Of a stretch of 64,000 nucleotides of DNA, positions 1 through 9,920 are shown piece by piece (within the stretch, counting starts at the first letter, position 1; every line of letters starts with the position of its first letter). A model generated the notes under the pieces. That model did not search any database, was not told the DNA's origin, and saw only the letters and a list, made by a program, of their open reading frames with translations. The stretch covers positions 3,408,994 through 3,472,993 of the forward strand of contig NZ_ABJL02000008.1 in assembly GCF_000172175.1 (NCBI RefSeq). Direction: 5' to 3'. This DNA is from Bacteroides intestinalis DSM 17393 (GTDB lineage: Bacteria > Bacteroidota > Bacteroidia > Bacteroidales > Bacteroidaceae). The translations under genes and the position numbers were made by a program.

Positions 1-1934
1 GTGTTGAGGGTCTTCTCAACAATGGTACGCCAATGTCAGGCTACGGTCTTGATAGTGAGGGACGTCGTATTATTTCCGACCCTAATCTCGTTGGCGCAGT
101 TGGCTCCGATGGTCTCGGCCTTATCTACGAGCAGGGTTATACTACTCAGCGTCAGAGTGTTGTAAACCTCGACCTTCAGTACAAGCTCAAGCTCGACTTT
201 ATCACCAAGGGGCTTGATTTCCGTATCAAGGGTTCTTACAACTCTGACTATACACAGCAGAAAGCACGTACTACCGGCGGTGGTATCAGCTACAAGGCCA
301 CCATTGCTAAGGGTGAATACGAAGAAAACGGTTCTCCAAAGATTGTTTATGTCCGTCAGGGTGACTCATGGCCTCTTGGCTATGAGGAGTCCAAATGGGG
401 TGGTAGAAACTGGTATGCAGAGGCGAGTCTCAACTATACCCGCAAGTTCGGTGACCACAATTTCGGTGCGCTCGTTCTTTATAATGAATCTAAAAACTAC
501 TATCCCGGCGGTGTCTACAATTCTATCCCTCGTGGTTATGTAGGTATGGTAGGCCGTATCACCTACGACTACCAGACTAAGTATATGGTAGACCTCAACA
601 TGGGCTATAACGGCTCAGAGAACTTCGCAAAAGGTAAGCGCTTTGGCTTTTTCCCTTCTGCTTCTCTCGGCTGGATAATCTCTTCTGAAAAATTCTGGGA
701 GCCTATCCGTAATGTTGTTTCCTATTTCAAACTTCGCGGTTCTATCGGTAAGGTAGGTAATGACCAGGGTGTCGGGCGTTTCCTCTATCTGCCTGGCACA
801 TGGCAGTTCTACAACAACAACGGTGGTGCATGGTGGACCAACGACCGTACAGGTAACTTCGGTACCAACAACGGTGTGTTCATGCCCGGCGCACGCGAAT
901 CCAGCAACGGTAACCCCGATGTCACTTGGGAAACAGCCACCAAGCAGAATTATGGTGCCGATGTACACTTCTTTGGAGGTCGCTTGAATCTCGGTGTAGA
1001 CTTCTTCTGGGAAGACCGCAAGAACATCCTTATTTCCAACGAAACAAGCATCGCAGGTATTTCCGCTCTCAAACCCAACTCCGTCAACTTCGGCCGTGTC
1101 AAGAACCATGGTTATGAAATTACCCTACGCTGTACCGACCAGATAGGTAAAGTGAACTACTCGATAGCTCCTACATTAGCTTTCGCACGCAACAAGGTTG
1201 TGGAAATGGCAGAAGTGAAGAAGGAATTCCCACACATGTATCACACTGGTCATCCTGTAGGTCAGCCTTTCGGCTACGACTTCTTTGAGTTCTATGTTCC
1301 TGGTGAAACCGAACAGCGCTACAAGGAAGTTTACGGTGTTGACATGCCAGACCAGCAGATTACATTGCGTCCTGGTGACAGCGTATTCGTTGACCTCACA
1401 GGTGATGGTAAGGTGGATGCTAACGATGTACATGCTATCGGCTACAGCGATATTCCTGAGTATACTGGTAGCATAAACGCAACGCTCAACTGGAAAGGTC
1501 TCGACTTCTCCATGACTTGGGTAGGTGCCACCCACGTCAACCGCCAGCTCAGTTCTTTCTATACTCCAGCCTTCGGTACTGGTAACCAGTCAATGCTCAA
1601 CAAATGGGTCTATGACAATTCTTGGACCGAGAATAACCCCAGTGCCAGCCTGCCACGTATCTCTCTTGAGAAATCGGCACGCGAGCATAACGGTTCACTT
1701 TCAGACCCATGGATGGTCGATGCATCGTATATCCGTCTGAAGAACCTGGAGATTGGTTATTCGTTCCGCATACCCGGTGTGCCCATCAACAACATCCGTG
1801 TTTATGCCAATGGCTATAACCTTCTTACTTTCACAAGCTTCAAGGCCAATGACCCGGAGGCACAAGCCGGCTTTGGCAGCACACGTTATCCTATGACTCG
1901 TGTTTACAACTTCGGTATCAACTTAAACTTCTAA
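1..1934 (+). CDS. SusC-like TonB-dependent outer membrane receptor, 3' part
   Basis: This is the C-terminal part of a SusC/RagA-type TonB-dependent transporter, which imports glycan fragments across the outer membrane with a SusD partner. The frame is open from base 3 of the window, so the start, plug domain and signal peptide lie upstream. About 643 residues are visible, rich in aromatic beta-strands of the barrel, and the protein ends in an aromatic-terminated strand (NFGINLNF) typical of outer membrane insertion. The region around residues 440-480 carries a DLTGDGKVDANDVHAIG-type Asp-rich loop common in SusC proteins. A susD-like gene follows 11 bases after the stop, the usual operon order. 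The family call is secure; the substrate can only be inferred from the amino-sugar genes nearby. Confidence 0.95.
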   Translation, partial: VEGLLNNGTPMSGYGLDSEGRRIISDPNLVGAVGSDGLGLIYEQGYTTQRQSVVNLDLQYKLKLDFITKGLDFRIKGSYNSDYTQQKARTTGGGISYKATIAKGEYEENGSPKIVYVRQGDSWPLGYEESKWGGRNWYAEASLNYTRKFGDHNFGALVLYNESKNYYPGGVYNSIPRGYVGMVGRITYDYQTKYMVDLNMGYNGSENFAKGKRFGFFPSASLGWIISSEKFWEPIRNVVSYFKLRGSIGKVGNDQGVGRFLYLPGTWQFYNNNGGAWWTNDRTGNFGTNNGVFMPGARESSNGNPDVTWETATKQNYGADVHFFGGRLNLGVDFFWEDRKNILISNETSIAGISALKPNSVNFGRVKNHGYEITLRCTDQIGKVNYSIAPTLAFARNKVVEMAEVKKEFPHMYHTGHPVGQPFGYDFFEFYVPGETEQRYKEVYGVDMPDQQITLRPGDSVFVDLTGDGKVDANDVHAIGYSDIPEYTGSINATLNWKGLDFSMTWVGATHVNRQLSSFYTPAFGTGNQSMLNKWVYDNSWTENNPSASLPRISLEKSAREHNGSLSDPWMVDASYIRLKNLEIGYSFRIPGVPINNIRVYANGYNLLTFTSFKANDPEAQAGFGSTRYPMTRVYNFGINLNF

Positions 1935-1945
1935 CATTCAAGACA

Positions 1946-3910
1946 ATGAATCTTATAGAAAAAATAAAAACTGCTACTATTATATGTGTAGCTGGTGCCA
2001 TGATAGGGATGGGATCGCTGAGTTCCTGTGTCGATGATATCAACATCGGAAATGACTTCCTCGACAAGCAGCCAGGTGTCGACGTAACCGTAGACTCCAT
2101 CTTTGCCAAGGGAGAGAATGCAAAGCGTTTCCTCTGGCACATGTACGGTGCCATGCATAACCCTTTCACCTATACAGGTGCAGTATGGTATTCTCACCCC
2201 GATGCCCTTACCGATATTTGCCAGTCGTACTGCGGATGGCACAATCTCGGAAAGTACTACGGTGGTGACCTTACCGAGACCGACCAGGATAACGGCGGTC
2301 TTGTCAAGTTCCCCTTCATCGCCAACGGTGACGGCAATGGTCGTGCAGGCATCTGGCGTACCATCCGTGAGGGTTGGATTTTCATCGAGAACATCGATCG
2401 CGTTCCCGACTTGAGCGAATCAGAGAAGAGCCAGCTCCGTGGTGAGGTGTACGTCATCATGGCATCGCGCTATCTTGATGCTTTCCGCAACTTCGGAGGT
2501 CTTCCAAAAGTCGACCGCTCATTCGTGGCTACTGATGTTGTAGATGGCAAGCGCATGAGCGTAATCGAGACAGCAGTGTTCATCGACGAGCTTATCCAGG
2601 GCGCCATCAACGAACCGGGTCTTCCTTTCTTTGTGCAGGATCAGGCCACCAACTCCGGACGTCTGACCAAAGGCTCAGCCTATGGTCTGCGTGTAAGGCT
2701 GTGGAACTTCGTGGCTTCGCCTCTGTTTAACAGTGACAAACCTTATCTTGAATTCACTCGCAACGAGGAGAATCAGGACCTCAACCAAATATGGGCTGGC
2801 GGCTACAAATCCGAACTTTGGCAGAAAGCGCTGAAAGCTTGTGAGGATTTCTTCCAAGCCAATAGCGCCAACGGCAACTATTTCGCCCTTGTACAGCCCA
2901 CCGGTAACAGTGAGCAAGACTATTGCAACGCTTTCCGTGCCGCCTACTGGTTCCGTGGCAACAGCGAGAAGGTGATTGAAGTTCATGCTGGTCCGGGTAC
3001 AGACGCTTGGAATGGTGACTGGAACGTACAAGGTATGGATGAGTTCGGTATGGCTCTCTTCACCCTCGAATATATGGAAATGTTTGGTATGGCAAATGGT
3101 CGTAACTTCCCTTACGACGACGTATTCAATACCGATAACACCAACAACGTAGACATCTTTGCCAACCGCGACCCACGTCTCTACGAGACAATGGTGGTGA
3201 ATCGCAACAATCTTGCCGAGCAATATCAGGGGCTTTCTAGCACCGAGATGTGGCAAGGTGGCAATGTTGACCAGACCTTCAATCCTGCTGTTACCGACAA
3301 TCCATGGTCTACCCGTATGAAACTGTTCAAGTATCTCCGCGACAACGGCTATGCAGCATACTATCCGACCAACTTTGCTTATCTGCGTATGGCTGACATT
3401 CACCTTTGCTACGCTGAGGCACTCGCACAGACAGGCAATCTGCAGAAAGCCTGCGACGAAATGAATAAGGTACGCGCACGCGTAGGTCTTGGTAAGGTAG
3501 AGATTATGAATCCAGAGCTCAACCTAACCACCAACAAAGACAACTTTATCGATCAACTCCTTAAGGAACGTGCCTGTGAGTTCGGTTATGAAGACTCCCG
3601 CTGGTATGACCTCATCCGCTACAAGAGATCCGACATATTCAAGAAACAGGTACACCAACTGCGTGTATGGCGCAAGGATGCCAACGGCAACAAGATGAAT
3701 CCTGCCGACTACAATGGCGACACGAGCCTCGAACCCGGTGAACCTTGGCCGAACTGTATCTATGAGAAGATACCTTGTACCAACAATACCCGTGTATGGT
3801 GGGATACCGGCAACCAGACGAGCAAGTGGACCGACAAATGGTATCTCGCGCCTATTTCACGTGATGAGATCAACAAGGGCTATGGTCTGAACCAGAACCC
3901 AGGTTGGTAA
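1946..3910 (+). CDS. SusD/RagB-like glycan-binding outer membrane lipoprotein
   Basis: A 654-residue SusD-family lipoprotein that would cap the SusC barrel encoded just upstream and deliver glycan to it. The N-terminus is a lipoprotein signal with lipobox ending LSSC (Cys28), followed by acidic residues (CVDD), the Bacteroidetes surface-export pattern. Typical SusD features are visible: an RYLDAFRNFGGLP-like helix near residue 175, FAYLRMADIHLCYAEALAQ near residue 480, and an RACEFGYEDSRWYDLIRYKR motif near residue 550. It ends in the common GLNQNPGW tail. It is longer than the usual 500-600 residues. The gene sits 11 bases after the first susC, so the two are almost certainly cotranscribed. 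Confidence 0.96.
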   Translation: MNLIEKIKTATIICVAGAMIGMGSLSSCVDDINIGNDFLDKQPGVDVTVDSIFAKGENAKRFLWHMYGAMHNPFTYTGAVWYSHPDALTDICQSYCGWHNLGKYYGGDLTETDQDNGGLVKFPFIANGDGNGRAGIWRTIREGWIFIENIDRVPDLSESEKSQLRGEVYVIMASRYLDAFRNFGGLPKVDRSFVATDVVDGKRMSVIETAVFIDELIQGAINEPGLPFFVQDQATNSGRLTKGSAYGLRVRLWNFVASPLFNSDKPYLEFTRNEENQDLNQIWAGGYKSELWQKALKACEDFFQANSANGNYFALVQPTGNSEQDYCNAFRAAYWFRGNSEKVIEVHAGPGTDAWNGDWNVQGMDEFGMALFTLEYMEMFGMANGRNFPYDDVFNTDNTNNVDIFANRDPRLYETMVVNRNNLAEQYQGLSSTEMWQGGNVDQTFNPAVTDNPWSTRMKLFKYLRDNGYAAYYPTNFAYLRMADIHLCYAEALAQTGNLQKACDEMNKVRARVGLGKVEIMNPELNLTTNKDNFIDQLLKERACEFGYEDSRWYDLIRYKRSDIFKKQVHQLRVWRKDANGNKMNPADYNGDTSLEPGEPWPNCIYEKIPCTNNTRVWWDTGNQTSKWTDKWYLAPISRDEINKGYGLNQNPGW

Positions 3911-3944
3911 TCCAGATTTTAAAAATCAATAAGACTTATAAAAT

Positions 3945-6722
3945 ATGAATATAAATAGAATGTTGATGCTTGCGACTGCTGTTGTCTCTCTCACAGCAAA
4001 TGCGCAGGTAAAACTCGACGATAAGAATGCAAATGCCTATGATTTGGGTTACGGCGTGGAAATAAGTAATTTCCTCAGCACCGCTTCTGCAACCACAATC
4101 ACAGGTGAAGAATTGCAGCAGACCTCGGCAACTAACCTTGCCCAGGCTCTCTATGGACGTCTGCCAGGTCTAACAGCTCTATCGCAAGGCGGCTTCTCGG
4201 GCGACGAAAATAAGGGTGCCTCGTTTAATATTCGTGGCTATCACACGCTTAGCGATAAAAGTATCCTCATCCTCGTCGATGGCTACGAGCGTCCCATCGA
4301 CCGCCTCAGTGTAGAGGAAGTGGAGAGCGTTACCATCCTCAAAGATGCTGCCGCTACGGCACTTCTTGGCCATGAGGGTATCAATGGTGCTATACTTGTG
4401 AAGACAAAGCGTGGCGTTGAAGGCAAGACACACGTCAAGGTGAACTACAGTCATAAGTTCCAGTTCGACCCTGAATTCGCAGACATGGTAGATGGTTACG
4501 GATATGCTAATGCGTTCAATCGTGCCCGTCACAACGACGGACTCTCTGCCGCATACACCGAGCAGGAGCTTAACCTCTTCAAAGACGGTTCCGACCCGTA
4601 CTTCTATCCTAACGTGAACTGGCGCGACCTTACTTTCAAGAACACTGCCGAGGAAGACCATGCATACGTTTCGGTGTACGGAGGTACGAACAAGGTGAAA
4701 TACTACACCCATATCGATTATACCGATGTGCGCGGTGCTTTCAAGGACACCAAGCTGCCGGACTACAATACGCAGTTGCGCCAGTCGAAGGCCAATATCC
4801 GTACCAACCTCGACTTCAACATCACCAACACAACTCTCATGTCGGTGAACCTCTTCGGTATGTTCCAGGAGACCAAGCGGCCCTCCGACATCGGTGCTGA
4901 CGATGCTACAGCTGCTATCTACCAACTGCCGGCAAGCGCTTTCCCCTACAAGACCTCAACAGGTATCTGGGGTGGTAACGAGGCATACGGTGATGCCAAC
5001 CCCATTGCCAAGATTCAGGAGTCCGGTTTCTACAAGACCCATCAACGTCAGCTGTGGGTAGATGCCAAGCTGTCTCAAAAACTCGACTTCCTGCTCAATG
5101 GTCTGAACGTATTTGTCAGTGCCGGCTATGCCAATTCGTCGATTTATGCGGAAAATTCGCACAAGGCACACCAGTATGGCTACGAGCGTTACACCGGTAC
5201 CATTGGTGACAAGAACAACGTAGCTCTGAACCCATTCGGTAACAAGGAGACCAACCTCACCTTCAGCACCTGGAATGCCGGTCAGTGGTGGAAAGCAAAG
5301 GCCAGTGTAGGTATCAATTACAAACGTTCGTTCTTCGACAACGACCACTTCAATGCTACCGTTGTGTACGACAATAGTGGTGTGAGCACTGATGGACGTG
5401 GAAACACCTTCTATCGTCAGAACATCATGGGAGTCTTCCACTACGATTTTCAGAACCGCTACGTTGCCGACCTTGTGCTTGCAGGTAACGGCTCCTGCCG
5501 TACCTATCCTTCAAAGTGGGCATTCTCACCCACACTGTCGCTCGGCTGGATTTACGCTGACAACAACGATGCTCTGCTCAACTACGGTAAGTTGCGTGCA
5601 TCGGCTGGCATCCAGCATACCGACTATATGCCTACCTATGGCATGTGGCTTCCCACATGGGATGTTTCGCACGGTTATGTGATTATTGGTAACAACTACG
5701 GTGCTACATGGGGAGCATCGCTTGGCTCCTTCCCAACTACCAATTTCTCGCAAGAGACATCTACGAGCTTCAACCTTGGTACTGACCTTCGTCTGGCAAA
5801 TGCTCTTGACATCTCAGTTGATGCTTTCTACCAGCTTCGCAGCCACATCATGCTCTCTGCAAGCAATGAGAATTCATCGGTGGTTGGTATACAGTCGTCA
5901 TACAACGATGTTGGCGAAGTTAAGAGTTACGGTTTTGAGGTAAGTGCCAAGTATGTGAAGAAAATCACTTCCGACCTCAATCTCAACTTGGGTGCCAACT
6001 TGTCGTGGGCACGCAATGAGGTGAGCAAGTATATCGGCACACCGACCTATCCGCTGAGCGACCCTGTAGGCCACCGTGTAAACGAGGCATGGGGACTCAA
6101 GTCGGCAGGCTTTTTCAAAGATCAGACCGACATCAACTCCAGCTATCGTCAGGAATACTCTACCGTAAGCCCTGGTGACATCAAATACCAAGACCTCAAC
6201 GGTGACCAGGTAATCAATGAGTTCGATGTTACCAGTCTCAATGGTGCTACTGATATCCCTGAGCTCAACTACGCCTTCAATGTCGGTGTAGAATATAAAG
6301 GCTTCGGTCTAAACGCATGGTTCCAAGGCACTGGCAACTACATGAAGTATCTTCCGTCAGCAATATGGGGTGGCATGGCCGATAACGGCAACCTTTCAGT
6401 GGATTACTACAACAACTGCTGGGATGTGGCTGGCAACAATGCTCTCTACCCGCGTCTGACAACTCTGAACAACAGCAACAACAGCCAGAAAAGCAACGTA
6501 TGGTACAAGCCTGTTCACTTCTTGAAGATGCGCAACATCGAGGTTTACTATAAAGTGCCTGCAACGGTGCTCTCGAAACTCTCTCTTACCGCAGCCAAGG
6601 TATTTATTCAGGGCGAGAACCTTCTTTCCTTCGACAATATCGACGCTATGGATGCTGAGGTACTTTCGACAGCATATCCCATGTTCAAGGGTGTCAATAT
6701 AGGTGTCACATTAACTTTCTAA
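3945..6722 (+). CDS. SusC-like TonB-dependent receptor lacking the N-terminal regulatory domain
   Basis: A 925-residue SusC-like receptor, the second of this locus. A signal peptide ends near residue 20 (TANA before QVKLDD). The plug domain follows almost at once: LGYGVEISN near residue 35, then NLAQALYGRLPGLTAL, SILILVDGYERPI and VTILKDAAATALLGHEG, up to about residue 165. The rest is a beta-barrel ending VNIGVTLTF. Most SusC proteins have about 80 residues of carboxypeptidase-regulatory-like domain between the signal and plug; here it is absent, and only about 15 residues separate them. The start is supported by the clean signal peptide and by the 34-base gap after the previous susD. A cognate susD follows 14 bases later. 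Confidence 0.95.
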   Translation: MNINRMLMLATAVVSLTANAQVKLDDKNANAYDLGYGVEISNFLSTASATTITGEELQQTSATNLAQALYGRLPGLTALSQGGFSGDENKGASFNIRGYHTLSDKSILILVDGYERPIDRLSVEEVESVTILKDAAATALLGHEGINGAILVKTKRGVEGKTHVKVNYSHKFQFDPEFADMVDGYGYANAFNRARHNDGLSAAYTEQELNLFKDGSDPYFYPNVNWRDLTFKNTAEEDHAYVSVYGGTNKVKYYTHIDYTDVRGAFKDTKLPDYNTQLRQSKANIRTNLDFNITNTTLMSVNLFGMFQETKRPSDIGADDATAAIYQLPASAFPYKTSTGIWGGNEAYGDANPIAKIQESGFYKTHQRQLWVDAKLSQKLDFLLNGLNVFVSAGYANSSIYAENSHKAHQYGYERYTGTIGDKNNVALNPFGNKETNLTFSTWNAGQWWKAKASVGINYKRSFFDNDHFNATVVYDNSGVSTDGRGNTFYRQNIMGVFHYDFQNRYVADLVLAGNGSCRTYPSKWAFSPTLSLGWIYADNNDALLNYGKLRASAGIQHTDYMPTYGMWLPTWDVSHGYVIIGNNYGATWGASLGSFPTTNFSQETSTSFNLGTDLRLANALDISVDAFYQLRSHIMLSASNENSSVVGIQSSYNDVGEVKSYGFEVSAKYVKKITSDLNLNLGANLSWARNEVSKYIGTPTYPLSDPVGHRVNEAWGLKSAGFFKDQTDINSSYRQEYSTVSPGDIKYQDLNGDQVINEFDVTSLNGATDIPELNYAFNVGVEYKGFGLNAWFQGTGNYMKYLPSAIWGGMADNGNLSVDYYNNCWDVAGNNALYPRLTTLNNSNNSQKSNVWYKPVHFLKMRNIEVYYKVPATVLSKLSLTAAKVFIQGENLLSFDNIDAMDAEVLSTAYPMFKGVNIGVTLTF

Positions 6723-6736
6723 TAAAAGATACATTT

Positions 6737-8431
6737 ATGAACAAGATAACATATGCTCTTTTAGGTATGGCGGCAGTAGTCTTTGTAGGCTGTGCCGACC
6801 TAGATTACAACGAAGCTTCGAATCGTGACGAGGACTGGACCTACAACAGTCCCCTCAATGGTGTCAAGGCTCTTGTATACGATGTCTACGCACAAATGCC
6901 AAGTGAATTCAAGGACGATTCCTACGGTAATGGCGCCCTGATAGCCAGTGCTACAGACGAGTCTGAGTTTGCACTTTCCTTCTCACCCATTCACAAGTAT
7001 TTCAACGGTGGTTGGACTCCTTCGAATCCTTTTTCAACCACATGGGATAGGTCATACCGTGCCATCACTCAGGTACACATGTACCTTGAGCGCATCCACA
7101 AGATAGACTTGTCGGATTATAAATATGATCCCGACTACCAGACCATGGTGCAGCAGTTTGAGATATTCCCTTACGAGTTGCGTTTCCTCCGTACCTATTT
7201 CTACTTCGAGTTGGTACGTGCCTACGGCGATGTGCCTTTGGTGACCACAACCCTCACCAATGAGCAGGCCAACAGCGTGGAACGCACTCCAGCCAAGGAT
7301 GTGTTCAAGTTCATCATCAACGAATTGGATGCCGTGGCTGAATATCTGCCCGTGTCATATAATGACATTCCTGGTCAGGAAATTGGTCGTGCCACCCGTG
7401 GTGCTGCTCTTGCACTGAAGGCACGCGTACTTCTTTATCAGGCTTCACCCTTGTTTAATACAGACAACAACAAGGAGCTTTGGAAAGAGGCCGCTGCTGC
7501 CAGCAAGGTCATCATCGATAATGCACAGCGCTGGGGCTACAAACTCAGCGAGTATGCCAAACTATGGGGGCACGACACATTCACCAATTCTGAATTTATC
7601 TTCGTTCTTGGCACCCAGGCAAGCAACACCTTCGAGCAGTACAATTATCCTGTGGGTGTGGAGAACGGAAACTCCGGCAACTGCCCTACACAGGCACTGG
7701 TGGACGCATACGAATATCAGGCCGATGGCAAGACATTCAAGGAGAAACATCCTGGAGATGTTGATGTGACTACTGAGAATCCATACGATGGTCTTGACCC
7801 ACGTTTCGAACTCACTGTAGTGAAGAACGGCGATCTCTGGCCATCTAACACAACTCAGCAGATTGCTATTGAGACGTATCAGAGCGGCTTCAACGGTGCT
7901 CCTAAGTACGGCGCAACTCCCACGGGCTACTACTTGAAGAAGTTTGTGGACGGCAACTGTGTCACCACAGCCAACAACCAGACTACAACACGCCACAACT
8001 GGATTGTGATGCGTCTGGCCGAGGTTTACCTCAATTATGCAGAGGCTATGTACAACTACTACGGCAATGCTGACGAACAGGGCGATTTTGGCATGTCAGC
8101 CAACGAGGCTATCAATGTGCTTCGTAACCGTCCTGACATCATGATGCCTGAATTCCAAGGAAACAATGGTTTCGAAGAGCGCTACATGCGTGAGCGTATG
8201 GTAGAGCTTGCTTTCGAAGGTCAGCGCTTCTGGGATGTACGTCGCTGGAAGAAGGGGGCCGAGTTCTTCAAGAATGTTGATGTGGCAGACTTCAAACTGA
8301 ATGGAAACGGCAACTTGATTCTCAATCGAGTTACTAAGACTCGCCAGTGGAACGAGAAGTACAACCTGTACCCGATTCCGCAGTCTGAAATTCAGAAGAA
8401 CGGCAATCTGAAGCAGAACCCCAATTGGTAA
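6737..8431 (+). CDS. SusD/RagB-like outer membrane lipoprotein, second pair
   Basis: A 564-residue SusD-family lipoprotein, partner of the receptor encoded 14 bases upstream. The signal peptide has a lipobox FVGC (Cys19) followed by ADLDY, consistent with surface export. SusD hallmarks include FLRTYFYFELVRAYGDVPLV near residue 155, GAALALKARVLLYQASPLF near residue 220, WIVMRLAEVYLNYAEAM near residue 420 and ELAFEGQRFWDVRRWK near residue 495. The C-terminus ends NLKQNPNW, similar to the other SusD here. It shares little obvious identity with the first SusD, so the two pairs probably recognise different parts or sizes of the same glycan; that is inference. Confidence 0.96.
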   Translation: MNKITYALLGMAAVVFVGCADLDYNEASNRDEDWTYNSPLNGVKALVYDVYAQMPSEFKDDSYGNGALIASATDESEFALSFSPIHKYFNGGWTPSNPFSTTWDRSYRAITQVHMYLERIHKIDLSDYKYDPDYQTMVQQFEIFPYELRFLRTYFYFELVRAYGDVPLVTTTLTNEQANSVERTPAKDVFKFIINELDAVAEYLPVSYNDIPGQEIGRATRGAALALKARVLLYQASPLFNTDNNKELWKEAAAASKVIIDNAQRWGYKLSEYAKLWGHDTFTNSEFIFVLGTQASNTFEQYNYPVGVENGNSGNCPTQALVDAYEYQADGKTFKEKHPGDVDVTTENPYDGLDPRFELTVVKNGDLWPSNTTQQIAIETYQSGFNGAPKYGATPTGYYLKKFVDGNCVTTANNQTTTRHNWIVMRLAEVYLNYAEAMYNYYGNADEQGDFGMSANEAINVLRNRPDIMMPEFQGNNGFEERYMRERMVELAFEGQRFWDVRRWKKGAEFFKNVDVADFKLNGNGNLILNRVTKTRQWNEKYNLYPIPQSEIQKNGNLKQNPNW

Positions 8432-8466
8432 AACTGATTCAATGAAATTTCAAACGAATAAGATTT

Positions 8467-9471
8467 ATGAAAAAACATATTATATATCTTCTGATCTTAG
8501 GATTCGCTTTGCTGTCGAACATGACACTGACCTCGTGCAGCGATAGTGATGTGGCGAATGCCAACGATGTGCTAATGGTGAATGCTGTCCTGCCTACAAA
8601 AGTTATGGAAGGACAGGTTGTCACCATCACTGGTACGGGTCTTGAGAAGACCATTTCCGTTGTGTTCCCTGGCAATGTCTCTGTGAACAACATTATCAAA
8701 ATAGGCAACGGCTATATCTCTGTGATAACTCCTGCCGGCATTTCTGCAGAGGGGGGAACAGTAACAATAGAAGCCAACGGCGAATCGGCAGAGTCAGTCA
8801 TGACGCTGACTGTCGGCAAGCCCGAGCCTTTGCGCGTGGCTCCTCTTGACAAGGAAATAAAAATCAACGAATGTGTGGAGGTGTACGGCAACGACCTCGA
8901 ATTTATCACCAAGGCTTATTTCCCCGGTGAAGACGGCAAGGACATTGTTGTAGATGCAAGTAACTTTAAGCGCAAAGCTACCGGTTCTCTTTACATCTAT
9001 TCGCCAATGGGTATAAAAGCCGGACCTGCCCAAGTTACCCTCGAAGACTGCAGCGGCAAGAAATATACTTTGCCAGAGGTAACGCTGTCTGACGAGGTTG
9101 CAGGTGGCAGCGAAGGAGGTGAAGGATATGCTTCAATCTGGGAAGGTGAATACACTACTGGCTGGTGGTGGTATCTCCCTGCATCTGAGCTTGACCTCTC
9201 GGCAATAACGCCAGAAGCCGGCCAAACTATTAAGTTCACGTTCACTCACCATGATGCTCCTCAGACTTTTTGTCTGTGCGATGGTTGGTGGGGTGCTCCT
9301 TTCATCCGCGATGGCGGTGAAAGCGGTAACAACATCGTTCTTGCCGCTGGTGAGGACTTCCTGGAATTCAAAATCTCGGAAGGTATGGCGGCAACAATGA
9401 ATGGTACTGAAACCGCTCTCATCATTGGCGGCGACATAACAATCACCAAGATTCAGATTAAGACAGATTAA
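8467..9471 (+). CDS. IPT/TIG-domain surface lipoprotein, probable surface glycan-binding protein
   Basis: A 334-residue lipoprotein occupying the SusE/SusF position after a susCD pair, 35 bases downstream. The signal ends in a lipobox LTSC (Cys24) followed by SDSD. Residues about 40-115 form an IPT/TIG-like immunoglobulin fold (PTKVMEGQVVTITGTGL, typical of the fold), and residues about 115-205 look like a second one. The C-terminal 120 residues contain a tryptophan cluster (GWWWYLPASE near residue 235, DGWWGAPF near residue 275), suitable for stacking on sugar rings. Such multidomain proteins bind glycan at the cell surface. No enzyme motif is visible. A strong hairpin terminator follows the stop, so this is the last gene of the + strand operon. 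Confidence 0.85.
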   Translation: MKKHIIYLLILGFALLSNMTLTSCSDSDVANANDVLMVNAVLPTKVMEGQVVTITGTGLEKTISVVFPGNVSVNNIIKIGNGYISVITPAGISAEGGTVTIEANGESAESVMTLTVGKPEPLRVAPLDKEIKINECVEVYGNDLEFITKAYFPGEDGKDIVVDASNFKRKATGSLYIYSPMGIKAGPAQVTLEDCSGKKYTLPEVTLSDEVAGGSEGGEGYASIWEGEYTTGWWWYLPASELDLSAITPEAGQTIKFTFTHHDAPQTFCLCDGWWGAPFIRDGGESGNNIVLAAGEDFLEFKISEGMAATMNGTETALIIGGDITITKIQIKTD

Positions 9472-9514
9472 ACTCTATACAAAGAAGTCATAGCCTGATA
9501 TCTGTAAACATTTC

Positions 9515-9550
9515 AAGTCTGCCGGAGAGCTAAAGTTCTTCGGCAGACTT
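9515..9550 (+). terminator. Intrinsic terminator of the susCD operon
   Basis: A 14-bp hairpin with one G-U pair (AAGTCTGCCG at 9515 pairs with CGGCAGACTT ending at 9550), an 8-base loop and a run of five T directly after it. It lies 44 bases past the stop of the IPT lipoprotein gene. Confidence 0.85.
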
Positions 9551-9780
9551 TTTGGCATTTACTTGTGTTTTACTGTTTCTTCGCCTGAAGGCTTTGGAGC
9601 AACAAACAGTCATAGTCTACGGAGACTGCAGGCGAAAAGGAATACTACAAGCAAAACAGGTGCAATTCGATACATTTCGTATCAAAATAAAGAGAAGAAG
9701 CGGGAAAACAAGCAGGTTTTGAGAGAGTAGGTTTATGTAGATATTCGGCATTAACAGTAAGATAATCAAATGAATGTCCC
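9551..9780. other. Intergenic stretch with no recognised gene
   Basis: Between the two terminators that separate the convergent operons I see no ORF with coding character. An imperfect inverted repeat is present (TTCGCCTG near 9579 and CAGGCGAA near 9627) with about 40 bases between the arms. It could fold as an RNA hairpin, but no known family is recognised. Confidence 0.4.
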
Positions 9781-9825
9781 ATTAAAAAAGGGTGTAGGCA
9801 AAAATTGCCTATACCCTTCTTTAAT
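9781..9825 (-). terminator. Intrinsic terminator of the amino-sugar operon (minus strand)
   Basis: A long stem (ATTAAAAAAGGGTGTAGGCA on the left, TTGCCTATACCCTTCTTTAA on the right, with one G-U pair and a small internal mismatch) around a 2-3 base loop. A/T tracts flank both sides. It lies about 95 bases downstream of the GH18 gene stop and would end - strand transcription. Confidence 0.75.
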
Positions 9826-9920
9826 TTGCTTTCACCACCGCTATAATGTCTATGAACAGGGAGATACAGAGAATGAATGTATGAGTATATGCAAAAACAT
9901 GCATAAATTACAGGTAGAAT

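Noticed and set aside
2675..3403. 242-residue open frame on the - strand inside the first susD gene
   Set aside because: It lies fully within a clear SusD gene, has no recognisable motif, and its composition mirrors the codon pattern of the real gene.
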